A DNA stretch of 64,000 nt from Comamonas testosteroni TK102 (GTDB lineage Bacteria > Pseudomonadota > Gammaproteobacteria > Burkholderiales > Burkholderiaceae_C): positions 1,054,001 to 1,118,000 of the forward strand of contig NZ_CP006704.1 of the NCBI RefSeq assembly GCF_000739375.1, in the 5' to 3' direction. This document shows, piece after piece, positions 9,970-18,275 of the stretch. A program made the position numbers and the translations under genes. The notes beneath the pieces were generated by a model. The model did not search any database. It saw only the letters and a program-made list of their open reading frames with translations, and had not been told where the DNA came from. Position 1 is the stretch's first letter. Every line of letters begins with the position of its first letter.

Positions 9970-10074
9970 GGGAAACCTTGAAAGCAATGCAATGCTCGGG
10001 CAGTTCTGCCTGGGCGTGAATGGTGAGGTGAGCGCCAGTGCGCTGCTGCGCCTGGGACGTGCGAGCAGCGAGCG

Positions 10075-11136
10075 TCAAATTCGGTCGCGCGTGGTCTGGC
10101 GACGAGTCTCTGTGTGCGACGAGGTATGGGACGGTATGTGGGCCGAGGCGAAAAACGCGCGCGCGTCATCGCAGTCCTTGGCGATGCCGACCGTCAGGGC
10201 ATCGAGACTGTCATACTTCAGCTCGTCGTGCAGTTTGTGCAGAAGTTCCACGCGGATGATTTTACCGTAGGCACCTTCTCCACCCAGTTGGGCGGGCCAA
10301 TCGAAACAGTGGGTCTCCAGCAGCACTCGCCCGCCGTTGATGTCGTTGGGGTCCAGCGAGGGGCGCACGCCGAGGTTGGCCACGCCCTGCAGCGGCTTGT
10401 CCGTCAGCCCATGCACCAGCACGGCAAAAATGCCGCTGGCGGCAGGCTTCCAGTGGTCGAAGCGCAGATTCAGCGTGCGAAAGCCGTCCTCGGCGCCGTC
10501 TATGGATTCGGCCAGCTTGCGGCCCAGCTTGCGACCGTGCACCACATGGCCGGAGATGCGATAGGGGTGGCCCAGCAGCTTGGCGGCCTGCTGCATGTCG
10601 CCGGCGGCCAGCGCCTCGCGCACGGCCGTGCTGGAGACGCGCAGGCCATGGACTTCATAGCTGTTCATGCGGGCCACATCAAAGCCCAGGGCCTGACCGG
10701 CGTTGTCCAGCATGGCGTAATCACCGGCGCGCCTGGCGCCAAAACGGAAGTCGTCGCCCACCAGCACGTACTTGGCACCCAGGCCCGAGATCAGCACATC
10801 CTGAATGAAATCTTCGGGGCTCTGGCTGGCCAGGGCCTGATTGAAGGGCAGGATCACGACCTGATCGACGCCGCAGACCTCGAGCTGGCTGAGCTTGTCG
10901 CGCAACGTGCCCACGCGTGCCGGGGCCAGCTCCGGCTTGCCCAGCTTTTGCGCGAAGTAGTCGCGCGGGTGCGGCTCGAAGGTCATGGCGCAGCTGGGGA
11001 TGCCGCGCTGGGCTGCCTCGGCCTTGAGCAGGCCCAGCATGGCTTGATGTCCCCGGTGTACACCATCAAAATTGCCGATTGTCACAGCGCAGGCCGGGGC
11101 CAGGCCGGGATGATTGATACCGCGGAAAATCTTCAT
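10075..11136 (-). CDS. ribF: bifunctional riboflavin kinase / FAD synthetase
   Basis: A 353-residue cytoplasmic enzyme that phosphorylates riboflavin to FMN and adenylates FMN to FAD. The N-terminal nucleotidyltransferase motif GNFDGVHRGHQ starts near residue 22, with SSTAVREAL in the middle; the C-terminal flavokinase domain has the GNPYRISG-like GHPYRISGHVVHGRKLGR segment (split here around the KLGR turn) and the TNLGVRP-like ANLGVRPS. Length slightly exceeds the usual 310-330 because of a Ser/Thr/Arg-rich tail. First gene of ribF-ileS-lspA. Confidence 0.96.
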   Translation of the reverse strand: MKIFRGINHPGLAPACAVTIGNFDGVHRGHQAMLGLLKAEAAQRGIPSCAMTFEPHPRDYFAQKLGKPELAPARVGTLRDKLSQLEVCGVDQVVILPFNQALASQSPEDFIQDVLISGLGAKYVLVGDDFRFGARRAGDYAMLDNAGQALGFDVARMNSYEVHGLRVSSTAVREALAAGDMQQAAKLLGHPYRISGHVVHGRKLGRKLAESIDGAEDGFRTLNLRFDHWKPAASGIFAVLVHGLTDKPLQGVANLGVRPSLDPNDINGGRVLLETHCFDWPAQLGGEGAYGKIIRVELLHKLHDELKYDSLDALTVGIAKDCDDARAFFASAHIPSHTSSHTETRRQTTRDRI

Positions 11137-11318
11137 GGACTGCTTCGTTCTTTATAGCAACTGGCGCCGATGCATGCGACACAAGCCGTCAATTTGACAT
11201 AGTTTCAGAGTATATTGCTTCAAATCAGGCAGCCGTGGAGGCTGCATGAGTGTGCCCAAAAGCGCCAAGACGCTTGTCCGTTTTCCGTGGTCTAGGTTTG
11301 ACTGTATGGAGGCTGGTT

Positions 11319-11876
11319 GTGAAAGTCTTGAAGCTGACAGCCCAGGGGCTGCCGCAGTCCTGGGTAACGCTGGAGCAGGCGGCGCTGCATTACGCAGCAC
11401 AAGAGGTGCGCTGGGAAGCCGGTGTCGAAATCGCCTGCTTTCGTGGTGGCCACAATGCGGTGACGGGCAAGCAGTCAGTCATTCACATCAACTCCATCAT
11501 CGGCACCAAGGGCATGCCGAACATCAACCCGCACGAGTTGCTGCCGGGGCTGACGAACGGCAAGCTCTTTGCGCGTGACCGCTGTGTCTGTGCCTATTGC
11601 GGGCGGCAATTCCACGAGAGCGATCTCACTCGCGAGCACATTGTCCCCGTGAGCACCGGCGGGCAGCACAGCTGGATGAATCTGGTCACGGCCTGCCGCG
11701 CCTGCAACCACCGCAAGGGGGCCAGAACGCCGGAGCAGGCCCGCATGCCCCTGCTCTACACGCCCTACACGCCTACGCTGTGGGAGGATTTCATCCTGAG
11801 AAACCGCCGCATTCTGGCCGATCAGATGGAGTTTCTCGTGGCCCATGTGCCGCGTGGATCGCGCTGGCGCAGCTGA
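11319..11876 (+). CDS. HNH endonuclease family protein
   Basis: About 185 residues from the GTG at 11319, chosen because GGAGG (11308-11312) sits 6 nt before it; the frame is open back to 11250. The C-terminal half has a CxxC...HIVP...CxxC HNH/zinc fold: CAYCGRQF, then LTREHIVPVS, then CRACNHRKG. The length and an N-terminal hydrophobic-aromatic half match the COG1403-type HNH nucleases common as single genes in betaproteobacteria. These are probably DNA endonucleases or repair factors; the role is not known. Nothing nearby suggests a restriction system or a mobile element. Confidence 0.85.
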   Translation: MKVLKLTAQGLPQSWVTLEQAALHYAAQEVRWEAGVEIACFRGGHNAVTGKQSVIHINSIIGTKGMPNINPHELLPGLTNGKLFARDRCVCAYCGRQFHESDLTREHIVPVSTGGQHSWMNLVTACRACNHRKGARTPEQARMPLLYTPYTPTLWEDFILRNRRILADQMEFLVAHVPRGSRWRS

Positions 11877-11890
11877 AAAGGCATGAAAAA

Positions 11891-11916
11891 AGCCCCGGGC
11901 TGGAACGCGCGGGGCT
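11891..11916 (-). terminator. intrinsic terminator, stronger on the minus strand
   Basis: A 7-bp stem AGCCCCG / CGGGGCT lies between the convergent HNH and deaminase genes. A run of six A on the left becomes a U6 tract for minus-strand transcripts, so it mainly ends the deaminase transcript. Confidence 0.65.
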
Positions 11917-11941
11917 GTGAAGAGAGGACGCAGGCAGGAGA

Positions 11942-12430
11942 TCAGGCGTTGGTGGCGACGGCTTTTTGCCAGGCCTCGTAGAGGTCTTCGCCCGTATCGC
12001 GCACGCGCTGGCCGATCAGGGCCATCTCGCGCTGGTCTTCAGGCTTGGCCAGTTCCACATAGCCGCGCGCGGCCGACAGGTCGTAGGGCTCGCCGTCTTC
12101 GTTGGAGTAGGCGAAGTAGACCTGCTTCACGCCGGCCAGCAGCATGGCCGTGTAGCACATGGAGCAGGGGTAGCCGCTGGCATACATGACGGCTCCCGAC
12201 AGATCGGTGCTGCCCTGGGCCTTGGCCCCTATGCGCAGGGCCTGCATCTCGGCGTGGGCCGAAGGGTCGCAGAGCTCATCGACCTGGTTGACGGCGCGCG
12301 CCAGGATCTGGCCGTCCCTGACCAGCACGGCGCCGAAGGGCCAGGTCGCGGATTCGCGGCCCCTGACATTGCCCATGGCCAGGCGGATGGATTCAAGCAG
12401 GTATTTGCCGCTGTCGTTTTCGTTGTTCAT
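11942..12430 (-). CDS. nucleoside/guanine-type deaminase, copy 1
   Basis: A 162-residue protein of the cytidine deaminase-like fold. Zinc ligands and the catalytic Glu are in the HAEMQAL and PCSMC motifs. The length and motifs resemble GuaD-type guanine deaminases and relatives of TadA. Directly upstream, on the same strand, is uraH, which places the gene in purine breakdown and supports deamination of a purine base (guanine to xanthine); the substrate is inferred. The start at 12430 has a strong AAGGAGAA. A second copy lies at 17618-18112 and shares long nearly identical DNA with this one. Confidence 0.85.
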   Translation of the reverse strand: MNNENDSGKYLLESIRLAMGNVRGRESATWPFGAVLVRDGQILARAVNQVDELCDPSAHAEMQALRIGAKAQGSTDLSGAVMYASGYPCSMCYTAMLLAGVKQVYFAYSNEDGEPYDLSAARGYVELAKPEDQREMALIGQRVRDTGEDLYEAWQKAVATNA

Positions 12431-12453
12431 AGAGTTGTTCTCCTTGGTAAGAA

Positions 12454-12789
12454 TCAGCTGCCGCGGTAGGTATTGAAGAACCAGGGCGAGCACAGCATGG
12501 GCACGTGGTAGTGCTGGGCCGCGTCGAAGATGGAAAAGCGCACCAGCACTTCTTCCGACAGCGCCGTGGGCTCCTTGAAGTGCTCGCCCGTGTAAAAGCG
12601 TAGCTCGAAGTCCCCGGTGCGGGCCGCGGCGGCGGGCAGCATGGGGGCGTCGGTGCGGCCGTCGGCATTGGTGCGGGTGCTGCTCAGGCGCTGCGCCGGG
12701 GTCTGCGCCACGTCGTAGAGTTCCACCCGCATGCCGGCGATGGGACGTCCGTTGGTGAGGTTGAGTGCATGGGTGCTGATGCCTGCCAT
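12454..12789 (-). CDS. uraH: 5-hydroxyisourate hydrolase
   Basis: A 111-residue transthyretin-like enzyme that opens 5-hydroxyisourate, the product of urate oxidation, to OHCU. The signature residues are present: the N-terminal HALNL (His7), an internal Arg, the HYHVPMLCSPW segment with its conserved His, and the C-terminal YRGS tetrapeptide. No signal peptide is seen, so it is cytoplasmic. It lies 23 bp upstream of the deaminase gene and 41 bp downstream of the exported paralogue, all on the minus strand, consistent with one operon. Confidence 0.95.
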   Translation of the reverse strand: MAGISTHALNLTNGRPIAGMRVELYDVAQTPAQRLSSTRTNADGRTDAPMLPAAAARTGDFELRFYTGEHFKEPTALSEEVLVRFSIFDAAQHYHVPMLCSPWFFNTYRGS

Positions 12790-12830
12790 GGTGGTCTTTC
12801 GGTGGGTTGCGATAGAGCGGTGTCGGGGCC

Positions 12831-13349
12831 TCAGCTGCCGCGCGAATAGGTGTAGCTCCAGGGGCCGAACTGAATGGGCAGGTGGATGCGCTCTGCCGTG
12901 TTCACGATCTGGAAGCGCACCGGCACCTTGGACAGAAAGGCCGGGCGCGGCAGCCTGGCGCCCTTGGCCGCAAAGTACTCGTCCACGTGCAGCAGCATTT
13001 CGTAGCGGCCGCTGCGGTAGCTGTCGTCGATCAACAGCGGTTCTTCGGCGCGGCCGTTGGCATTCACGACAAAGCTGCGTATCGGAACATAGGTCTCGCC
13101 GTCGAAGCGAGAGAAGTCGATGCGCAAGCCCGTGGCTGCAGAACCATGGAAGGTGTCCACGGCATGCATGGTCAGGCGCGGGCTGACGCCATGCAGCACG
13201 ATGGGGCCGGTGGCCTGGGCGGGCGCTACCGGGGCCTTGTCGGCGGCCAGTGCGCCGTGTGTGCCCGTCGTCAGGGTCGAGGCGCCGAGCGCCAGGCCCG
13301 AGAGTGCGAACTGCCGGCGCGACGGGGTTGATGTGGGTGTGGAATGCAT
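12831..13349 (-). CDS. Tat-exported 5-hydroxyisourate hydrolase-like protein
   Basis: A 172-residue second transthyretin-family protein. The start ATG at 13349 has AAGGAG in front. The first 36 residues form a twin-arginine signal: SRRQFALSG followed by a hydrophobic stretch and an Ala-rich cleavage region (ALAADKA). The mature part has the HIUase pattern, with MHAVDTFHG, the IHLPIQFGPW segment and the C-terminal YSRGS, close to the YRGS signature. Function is likely hydrolysis of 5-hydroxyisourate in the periplasm, but the divergence from the cytoplasmic copy leaves a different ligand possible. It shares an operon with an MFS permease. Confidence 0.87.
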   Translation of the reverse strand: MHSTPTSTPSRRQFALSGLALGASTLTTGTHGALAADKAPVAPAQATGPIVLHGVSPRLTMHAVDTFHGSAATGLRIDFSRFDGETYVPIRSFVVNANGRAEEPLLIDDSYRSGRYEMLLHVDEYFAAKGARLPRPAFLSKVPVRFQIVNTAERIHLPIQFGPWSYTYSRGS

Positions 13350-13363
13350 GCGGGATGACTCCT

Positions 13364-14701
13364 TCAGGCGTTCTTGCGGCGCTGGATGCGGGCGACGAAG
13401 GCGATGGCGAGAACGGCTGCCAGGGCTTCCACGATGGCCACCAGGTACAGGCCCGGAGCGACCTTGCCGGTAGAGGCCTTGATCACGCCCATCAGATAAG
13501 GGGCGCCGAAGCCGGCCAGATTGGCCACCGAATTGATCAGCGCCACGCCCACGGCGGCTGCGCCGCCGCTGAGCAGCATATTGGGCATCTGCCAGAAGAC
13601 GGGAATCGCACTCATGGTGCCCACCAGCGCCAGAACCATGGCCGTCAGCGCCACGATCACGGGGATGCTGTCCATGCCCATGGTGACGGCCAGGGCCAGC
13701 ATGCCCGCGGCGCCCAGCAGGACCGAGCCCGCGAAGTGCCAGCGTACCTCGCCACGGTGGTCGGAATGGCGACCGTTGATGATCATGCCGGCCGCGCCGA
13801 GCAGATAGGCGGCACCGGCGATCCAGCCCACCTGCATGGGCGAGGTGAAGCCCGCTTCGCGAATCACGGTGGGAATCCAGAAGGTCAGCGTGGAGTTGGC
13901 GCACAGCAGGCAGAAGAACACCGCGATCAGCAGCCACACCATGGGGTTGCCGAACAGGGTGCGCCAGTCGCTGTGGCGTTCGCCCTGGGCCTTCTGGTCG
14001 ATCTCGAGCTGCTGGCGCACGACGGCGCGGTCCGTATCGGTGAGCCATTTGGCTTGCTCGGGACGGTCGGTCATGTAGAAGTAGGCAAAGATGCCGGCCA
14101 GCACCGAGGGGATACCTTCGATGATGAACAGCCATTGCCAGCCGTGCATGCCGTGCGCGCCTGCCGCCCAGGTCATGATGCCGCCGGCCAGCGGGCCGCC
14201 GATGACGCCGGCGATGGCCGAGGCCGACATGAAGGTACCGAAGGCCTTGGCGCGGCGCTTGGACGGGTACCAGTAGGTCAGGTAGAGGATGATGCCGGGG
14301 TAGAAGCCGGCCTCGAACACGCCCATCAGAAAGCGCAGGACGTAGAACTGGGTCGGTGTGGTCACCCAGGCCTGGAGGATGCAGATCAGGCCCCAGCCTA
14401 TGGTGATGCGCATCACCGTCTTCTTGGCGCCTATCTTCTGCAGCAGCATGTTGGACGGCACTTCGAACAGGAAGTAGCCGATGAAGAAGATGCCGGCGCC
14501 CAGGCCGTAGACGGCTTCGCTGAACTTCAGGTCGTCGAGCATCTGCAGCTTGGCGAAGCCGATGTTGACGCGGTCCAGCCAGGCCAGCACCCACAGCACG
14601 CCCAGAAAGGGCAGCAGGCGCCAGGAGATCTTGGAATAGGTGGCGTCGACCTGATCGACGGAAGCAGCGGTGCCGCTGATCGGCACATGATGAGCACTCA
14701 T
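13364..14701 (-). CDS. MFS transporter, anion:cation symporter type
   Basis: A 445-residue permease with about twelve helices. The N-terminal WLDRVNIGFAKLQM segment, the VPSNMLLQKIGAK loop and the FYPGIILYLTYWYP segment are characteristic of the ACS family (TC 2.A.1.14), which takes up organic anions such as tartrate, phthalate or hydroxyphenylacetate. The gene heads the minus-strand group permease - exported HIUase - uraH - deaminase and is divergent from a LysR gene, so a purine catabolite such as urate or allantoin is a plausible substrate. That substrate is inferred from context only. Confidence 0.88.
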   Translation of the reverse strand: MSAHHVPISGTAASVDQVDATYSKISWRLLPFLGVLWVLAWLDRVNIGFAKLQMLDDLKFSEAVYGLGAGIFFIGYFLFEVPSNMLLQKIGAKKTVMRITIGWGLICILQAWVTTPTQFYVLRFLMGVFEAGFYPGIILYLTYWYPSKRRAKAFGTFMSASAIAGVIGGPLAGGIMTWAAGAHGMHGWQWLFIIEGIPSVLAGIFAYFYMTDRPEQAKWLTDTDRAVVRQQLEIDQKAQGERHSDWRTLFGNPMVWLLIAVFFCLLCANSTLTFWIPTVIREAGFTSPMQVGWIAGAAYLLGAAGMIINGRHSDHRGEVRWHFAGSVLLGAAGMLALAVTMGMDSIPVIVALTAMVLALVGTMSAIPVFWQMPNMLLSGGAAAVGVALINSVANLAGFGAPYLMGVIKASTGKVAPGLYLVAIVEALAAVLAIAFVARIQRRKNA

Positions 14702-14788
14702 GGCAAGTCCTTGTCTCGGAAATTTGTTGTTGGGTTTGCGGACACTTGCATGGTCGCGACTTGTGGCGATATGCGAAACTAAGCGCCT

Positions 14789-14805
14789 GCTATGAGCCGC
14801 ATAGC
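14789..14805. promoter_or_regulatory. candidate LysR-type operator (T-N11-A)
   Basis: A perfect inverted repeat GCTATG-AGCCG-CATAGC in the 130-bp gap between the divergent MFS and LysR genes. The inner part TATG-N5-CATA (14791-14803) is the standard T-N11-A motif of LysR-type binding sites, 27 bp upstream of the LysR start. Confidence 0.6.
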
Positions 14806-14831
14806 AAAATGCATATCTCTAGGGAAAACAC

Positions 14832-15764
14832 GTGTCTCGCAGCGAAGAACCGTTCGATACCTATTTGCTGCGCGTGCTGTGCACCTTGATCAGCGAGAAA
14901 AGCGTGTCGCGCGCGGCAATACGTCTCAATCAGTCACAGCCGGCCATCAGCGCGGCGCTGCGGCGCTTGCGGGCCATCTTCAATGACCCGCTGCTGGTGC
15001 GGGACAAGAACCGCATGGTGCCGACGGCGCGTGCACTCCAGGCCGTGGAGCAGGCACGTGCGGCGCTGGGGCTGATCGACGGTCTGCTGAGCGTCGGCAA
15101 GGAGTTTGTGGCCGAGACCACCCAGCTGCGCTTCACCATCGCCATGCCTGACTATCTGGCGCCGCCCTTCATGGCGCGCGTGGTCCAGCTCATGCGTGCG
15201 CAGGCGCCGGGCGCGAGGCTGGTCCTGCTGCCGCTGGGCCAGAACTTCGACTACGAGCAGGCCCTGCAAAGCGGCGAGGTGGATATCGTCATCGGCAACT
15301 GGCCGAGTCCACCCGAGCATTTGCACATGTCCACGCTGCTCGAGGACGAGGTGGTCTGCCTGCTCGATGCAAAGCACCCGCTGGCGCAGCCGGGACGGCT
15401 CACGGCCGAGCACTATCTGCAGGCCGCGCATGTGGTGTTCACGCCTTACTCGCCCGATCAGCGCGGCGTGGTGGAGAGCAGTCTGGGCACCATGCGCGTG
15501 AGCCGTGACGGCCGCGTTCAATGCTCGCATTTCTCGATGGCGCCGGACCTGCTGGTAGGCACCGACCTGCTGCTGACCACCAGCCGCCATTTCGCGGCCT
15601 ACCACGCCAGGCGGCTGCCGCTGGCCATGGTGCCTCTGCCCATGGGCAACCGCGTCATGCGCTTCTACCAGCTCTGGCATTCGTCCCGGCACCGGGATGC
15701 CTCCCACATCTGGCTGCGCGCCCTGCTGAATCAGGCCTCGCAGGTGCTGACGACATCGACGTAG
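14832..15764 (+). CDS. LysR family transcriptional regulator
   Basis: A 310-residue regulator. Residues about 9-66 form the winged helix-turn-helix, with SVSRAAIRLNQSQPAISAAL as the recognition region, and the rest is the two-lobed effector-binding domain. The GTG start at 14832 follows AGGGAAAA. It is divergent from the MFS/HIUase operon and directly upstream of uraD, so it most likely controls purine degradation genes in response to a pathway intermediate. A T-N11-A palindrome lies in the divergent promoter region. Confidence 0.92.
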   Translation: MSRSEEPFDTYLLRVLCTLISEKSVSRAAIRLNQSQPAISAALRRLRAIFNDPLLVRDKNRMVPTARALQAVEQARAALGLIDGLLSVGKEFVAETTQLRFTIAMPDYLAPPFMARVVQLMRAQAPGARLVLLPLGQNFDYEQALQSGEVDIVIGNWPSPPEHLHMSTLLEDEVVCLLDAKHPLAQPGRLTAEHYLQAAHVVFTPYSPDQRGVVESSLGTMRVSRDGRVQCSHFSMAPDLLVGTDLLLTTSRHFAAYHARRLPLAMVPLPMGNRVMRFYQLWHSSRHRDASHIWLRALLNQASQVLTTST

Positions 15765-15832
15765 CCGGCTGCTATACGGGCTATAACAAGCCAGCACTGT
15801 GAGACGGGAAACGCGCTTCCTACACTGGCCTC

Positions 15833-16384
15833 ATGACCAGCACCACTACCTCCTCCATCCCCACGCTCGACGAGCTCAACACCATGACGCAGGCGGCCTT
15901 TGCGGCGGCGCTCGGCGAGGTTTTCGAATACGCCCCCTGGGTGGCCGAGGCGGCCGCACAGCAGCGCCCCTTCGCCAGCCTGGACGCACTGCACCAGGCC
16001 ATGCTGGCCACCGTGCATGGCAGCCCGCGCGAGCAGGCCCTGCGCTTTCTCTGTGGCCACCCCGAGCTATCGGTCAGCGCCGTGCGCTCCGGCACGTTGA
16101 CCGTTGACTCCCAGCAGGAGCAGCAAAGCGCGGGGCTGGGAGATCTGGCGCAGGAGCAGGGCGAGCGCCTGGCTGCGCTGAACCAGGCCTACCGCACGCG
16201 CCACGGCTTTCCCTTCATCGCCTGCGTGCGCCATTACACGCGTGTCGGCCTGTTCGCCGAGCTGGCCTCGCGCGCCGAGCGCGACACCGAGCAGGAGTTC
16301 GCCGAAGCCCTGCGCCAGATCGGCTTCATCAGCCGTCTGCGCCTGTCGCAACGCGTGGGTGCTGGCCGCCTGCAGGCCGCCTGA
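15833..16384 (+). CDS. uraD: OHCU decarboxylase
   Basis: A 183-residue cytoplasmic enzyme that decarboxylates 2-oxo-4-hydroxy-4-carboxy-5-ureidoimidazoline (the UraH product) to S-allantoin. The catalytic His is in the HPELS motif at residues 76-80; the ALNQAYRTRHGFPFI and CVRHYTR segments are family hallmarks. Length is normal. It lies 68 bp after the LysR gene on the same strand. Urate oxidase, xanthine dehydrogenase and allantoinase genes are not in this window. Confidence 0.94.
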   Translation: MTSTTTSSIPTLDELNTMTQAAFAAALGEVFEYAPWVAEAAAQQRPFASLDALHQAMLATVHGSPREQALRFLCGHPELSVSAVRSGTLTVDSQQEQQSAGLGDLAQEQGERLAALNQAYRTRHGFPFIACVRHYTRVGLFAELASRAERDTEQEFAEALRQIGFISRLRLSQRVGAGRLQAA

Positions 16385-16402
16385 GCGCCCGCATCGCCGC
16401 CC

Positions 16403-16423
16403 AAGCCCCGCAATGCGGGGCTT
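16403..16423 (+). terminator. intrinsic terminator after uraD
   Basis: A perfect 9-bp stem AAGCCCCGC / GCGGGGCTT with an AAT loop, 19 bp after the uraD stop. The following T run is short. The rest of the gap to 16611 shows no further clear feature. Confidence 0.7.
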
Positions 16424-16611
16424 TCCTGCGCTTGCGGTGTTTTCAGGCCGGTTGGCGCCGGATGTCGGAGAGCGTGACTCGTTTGCCGGGCCGCACGGAT
16501 GGCGCTGGCACGGGGCGGCCTGCCTACTGCCGCAGTGGGAGTTCTCAACGCTGGCTGAAATCCCCGCATGCTTGTGATTGAATTCGGGTTTAGACCTCAT
16601 TTCTCGTTTTC

Positions 16612-17559
16612 ATGATCGTCAGAGATCGCCCGTCGGGCTTCAAGCTGCTGTGGATTGTCCGGGGCTCGGTGCTGCAACGCATCAAAGGCGTGCTCGCCGT
16701 CAATATCGTGCTGGCCATCATCGTCACCGTGGCGCATGGCACGCTCTTCCACACCAAGATTCCCATTACGCCGATTCCGTTCACCCTGATCGGTCTGCCG
16801 CTGGCGATTTTTCTGGGCTTTCGCAACAACACCGCGTATGCGCGCTACTGGGAGGGGCGCAAGCTCTGGGGCGAGATCGTGATCTATGCGCGCACGCTGG
16901 CGCGCCAGTGCCTGAGCCTGATTGAACTCGACCACCCCATAGACCCGCGCCAGCGGGCCAACGATGTACGGGTGCGCATGGTGCACCGGGCCGTGGCTTT
17001 TTCTCATGTGCTGCGGGCCCAGCTGCGCGGCCTCAAGGACGATGTGGCAGCCCAGCAGTGGCTGACCCATGCCGAGTGGCAGCGCCTGCAGCTGCTGCCG
17101 CTGAATCAGCGCACCGATGCGCTGATGCTGTCCATGGGCCAGGATCTGGGGCAGTGCGTGCGCGACAGGCGCATAGACCCCTGCCTGGCCGTGGAGCTGG
17201 ACCGCACGCTCAACGGCTTCACGACGGCCGCAGCCTCCTGCGAGCGCATCCGCAACACGCCGATTCCGTTTTCCTACACCTTGCTGCTGCACCGTACGGC
17301 CCATCTGTACTGCTTTTTGCTCCCGTTCGGCCTGGTCGACATCACGGGCTTCATGACGCCGTTTGTCGTGGCCATCGTGGCCTATACCTTCTACGGCCTC
17401 GATGTGCTGGGTGACGAGCTGGAGGAGCCGTTCGGCATGGAAAGCAACGATCTGGCGCTGGACAGCATCTGCCGCAGCATCGAGATCAGCCTCAGTCAGT
17501 CGCTGGGCGACCCCCAGGTGCCGGCACCGCTCAAGCCGGTGGACTATCTGCTGACCTGA
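16612..17559 (+). CDS. bestrophin family channel protein (UPF0187)
   Basis: A 315-residue membrane protein. The N-terminal hydrophobic helix VLAVNIVLAIIVTVAHGTL, the conserved FLGFRNNTAYARYWEGRKLW segment and the later FVVAIVAYTFYGLDVLGDELE region mark the bacterial bestrophin family. Bacterial homologues form pentameric ion channels in the inner membrane. The gene sits between uraD and the second deaminase, but is bounded by terminators on both sides, so it is probably its own transcription unit. Confidence 0.9.
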   Translation: MIVRDRPSGFKLLWIVRGSVLQRIKGVLAVNIVLAIIVTVAHGTLFHTKIPITPIPFTLIGLPLAIFLGFRNNTAYARYWEGRKLWGEIVIYARTLARQCLSLIELDHPIDPRQRANDVRVRMVHRAVAFSHVLRAQLRGLKDDVAAQQWLTHAEWQRLQLLPLNQRTDALMLSMGQDLGQCVRDRRIDPCLAVELDRTLNGFTTAAASCERIRNTPIPFSYTLLLHRTAHLYCFLLPFGLVDITGFMTPFVVAIVAYTFYGLDVLGDELEEPFGMESNDLALDSICRSIEISLSQSLGDPQVPAPLKPVDYLLT

Positions 17560-17573
17560 GACTCTCCGCCATG

Positions 17574-17604
17574 CAAAGCCCTGAACTCATCATTCAGGGC
17601 TTTG
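17574..17604. terminator. bidirectional intrinsic terminator
   Basis: A perfect 12-bp stem CAAAGCCCTGAA / TTCAGGGCTTTG with a 7-nt loop, between the convergent bestrophin and second deaminase genes. Confidence 0.82.
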
Positions 17605-17617
17605 TTCTTGATGGCGC

Positions 17618-18112
17618 CTAGACTGTGGCGCGATCCTCGTCCACGGCCTTTTGCCAGGCCTGGTACAGGTCCTCGCCGGCATCGCGCACGCGGTGGCCGA
17701 TGACGGGCAGTTCGCGCCGGCCTTCGGGGCGGGCCAGCTCCTCATAGCCGCGCGCGGCCGACAGGTCGTAGGGCTCGCCGTCTTCGTTGGAGTAGGCGAA
17801 GTAGACCTGCTTCACGCCGGCCAGCAGCATGGCGGTGTGACACATGGAGCAGGGGTAGCCGCTGGCATACATGACAGCGCCGGACAGATCCGTGCTGCCC
17901 AGGGCCTTGGCGGCAATGCGCAGTGCCTGCATCTCGGCGTGGGCCGTGGGATCGCACAGATCATCAACCTGGTTGACGGCGCGCGCCAGGATCTTGCCGT
18001 CACGCACCAGCACGGCACCGAAGGGCCAGGTCGCGGATTCGCGGCCCTTGACATTGCCCATGGCCAGGCGGATGGACTCCAGCAGATACTGTTCGCTGTC
18101 TTGCTTGCTCAT
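17618..18112 (-). CDS. nucleoside/guanine-type deaminase, copy 2
   Basis: A 164-residue paralogue of the deaminase at 11942-12430, with the same HAEMQAL and PCSMC zinc motifs. The two proteins differ mainly at the N-terminus and in the last 40 residues. At DNA level the stretch around 17757-17875 is almost identical to 12072-12190, with only a few changes in about 120 bp, which points to recent duplication or gene conversion. The start at 18112 has only a weak purine-rich ribosome-binding site. The gene stands alone, without uraH beside it. Confidence 0.85.
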   Translation of the reverse strand: MSKQDSEQYLLESIRLAMGNVKGRESATWPFGAVLVRDGKILARAVNQVDDLCDPTAHAEMQALRIAAKALGSTDLSGAVMYASGYPCSMCHTAMLLAGVKQVYFAYSNEDGEPYDLSAARGYEELARPEGRRELPVIGHRVRDAGEDLYQAWQKAVDEDRATV

Positions 18113-18275
18113 GCATGTCTTCTTTGATTCTTGTGAATGGCGCAAGAATCATAGGAAGAGCGATAGGGCCCATAGTGCATGCAGGAAGCAAAACAGCACG
18201 CCGAAGCGTGCTGTTGACTTTTAGTTTTGGGTTGAATGCAGTTGCCGTGATTTTGATGAATGTTGATGCAGGCTT

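Noticed and set aside
7144..9981. 945-residue frame on the plus strand opposite ileS
   Set aside because: It is a shadow of the GC-rich ileS gene: the translation is rich in Ala, Gly, Val and His without any domain.
11319..11876. HNH nuclease as part of a restriction or defence system
   Set aside because: No methyltransferase, helicase or other defence gene lies beside it; neighbours are ribF and purine degradation genes.
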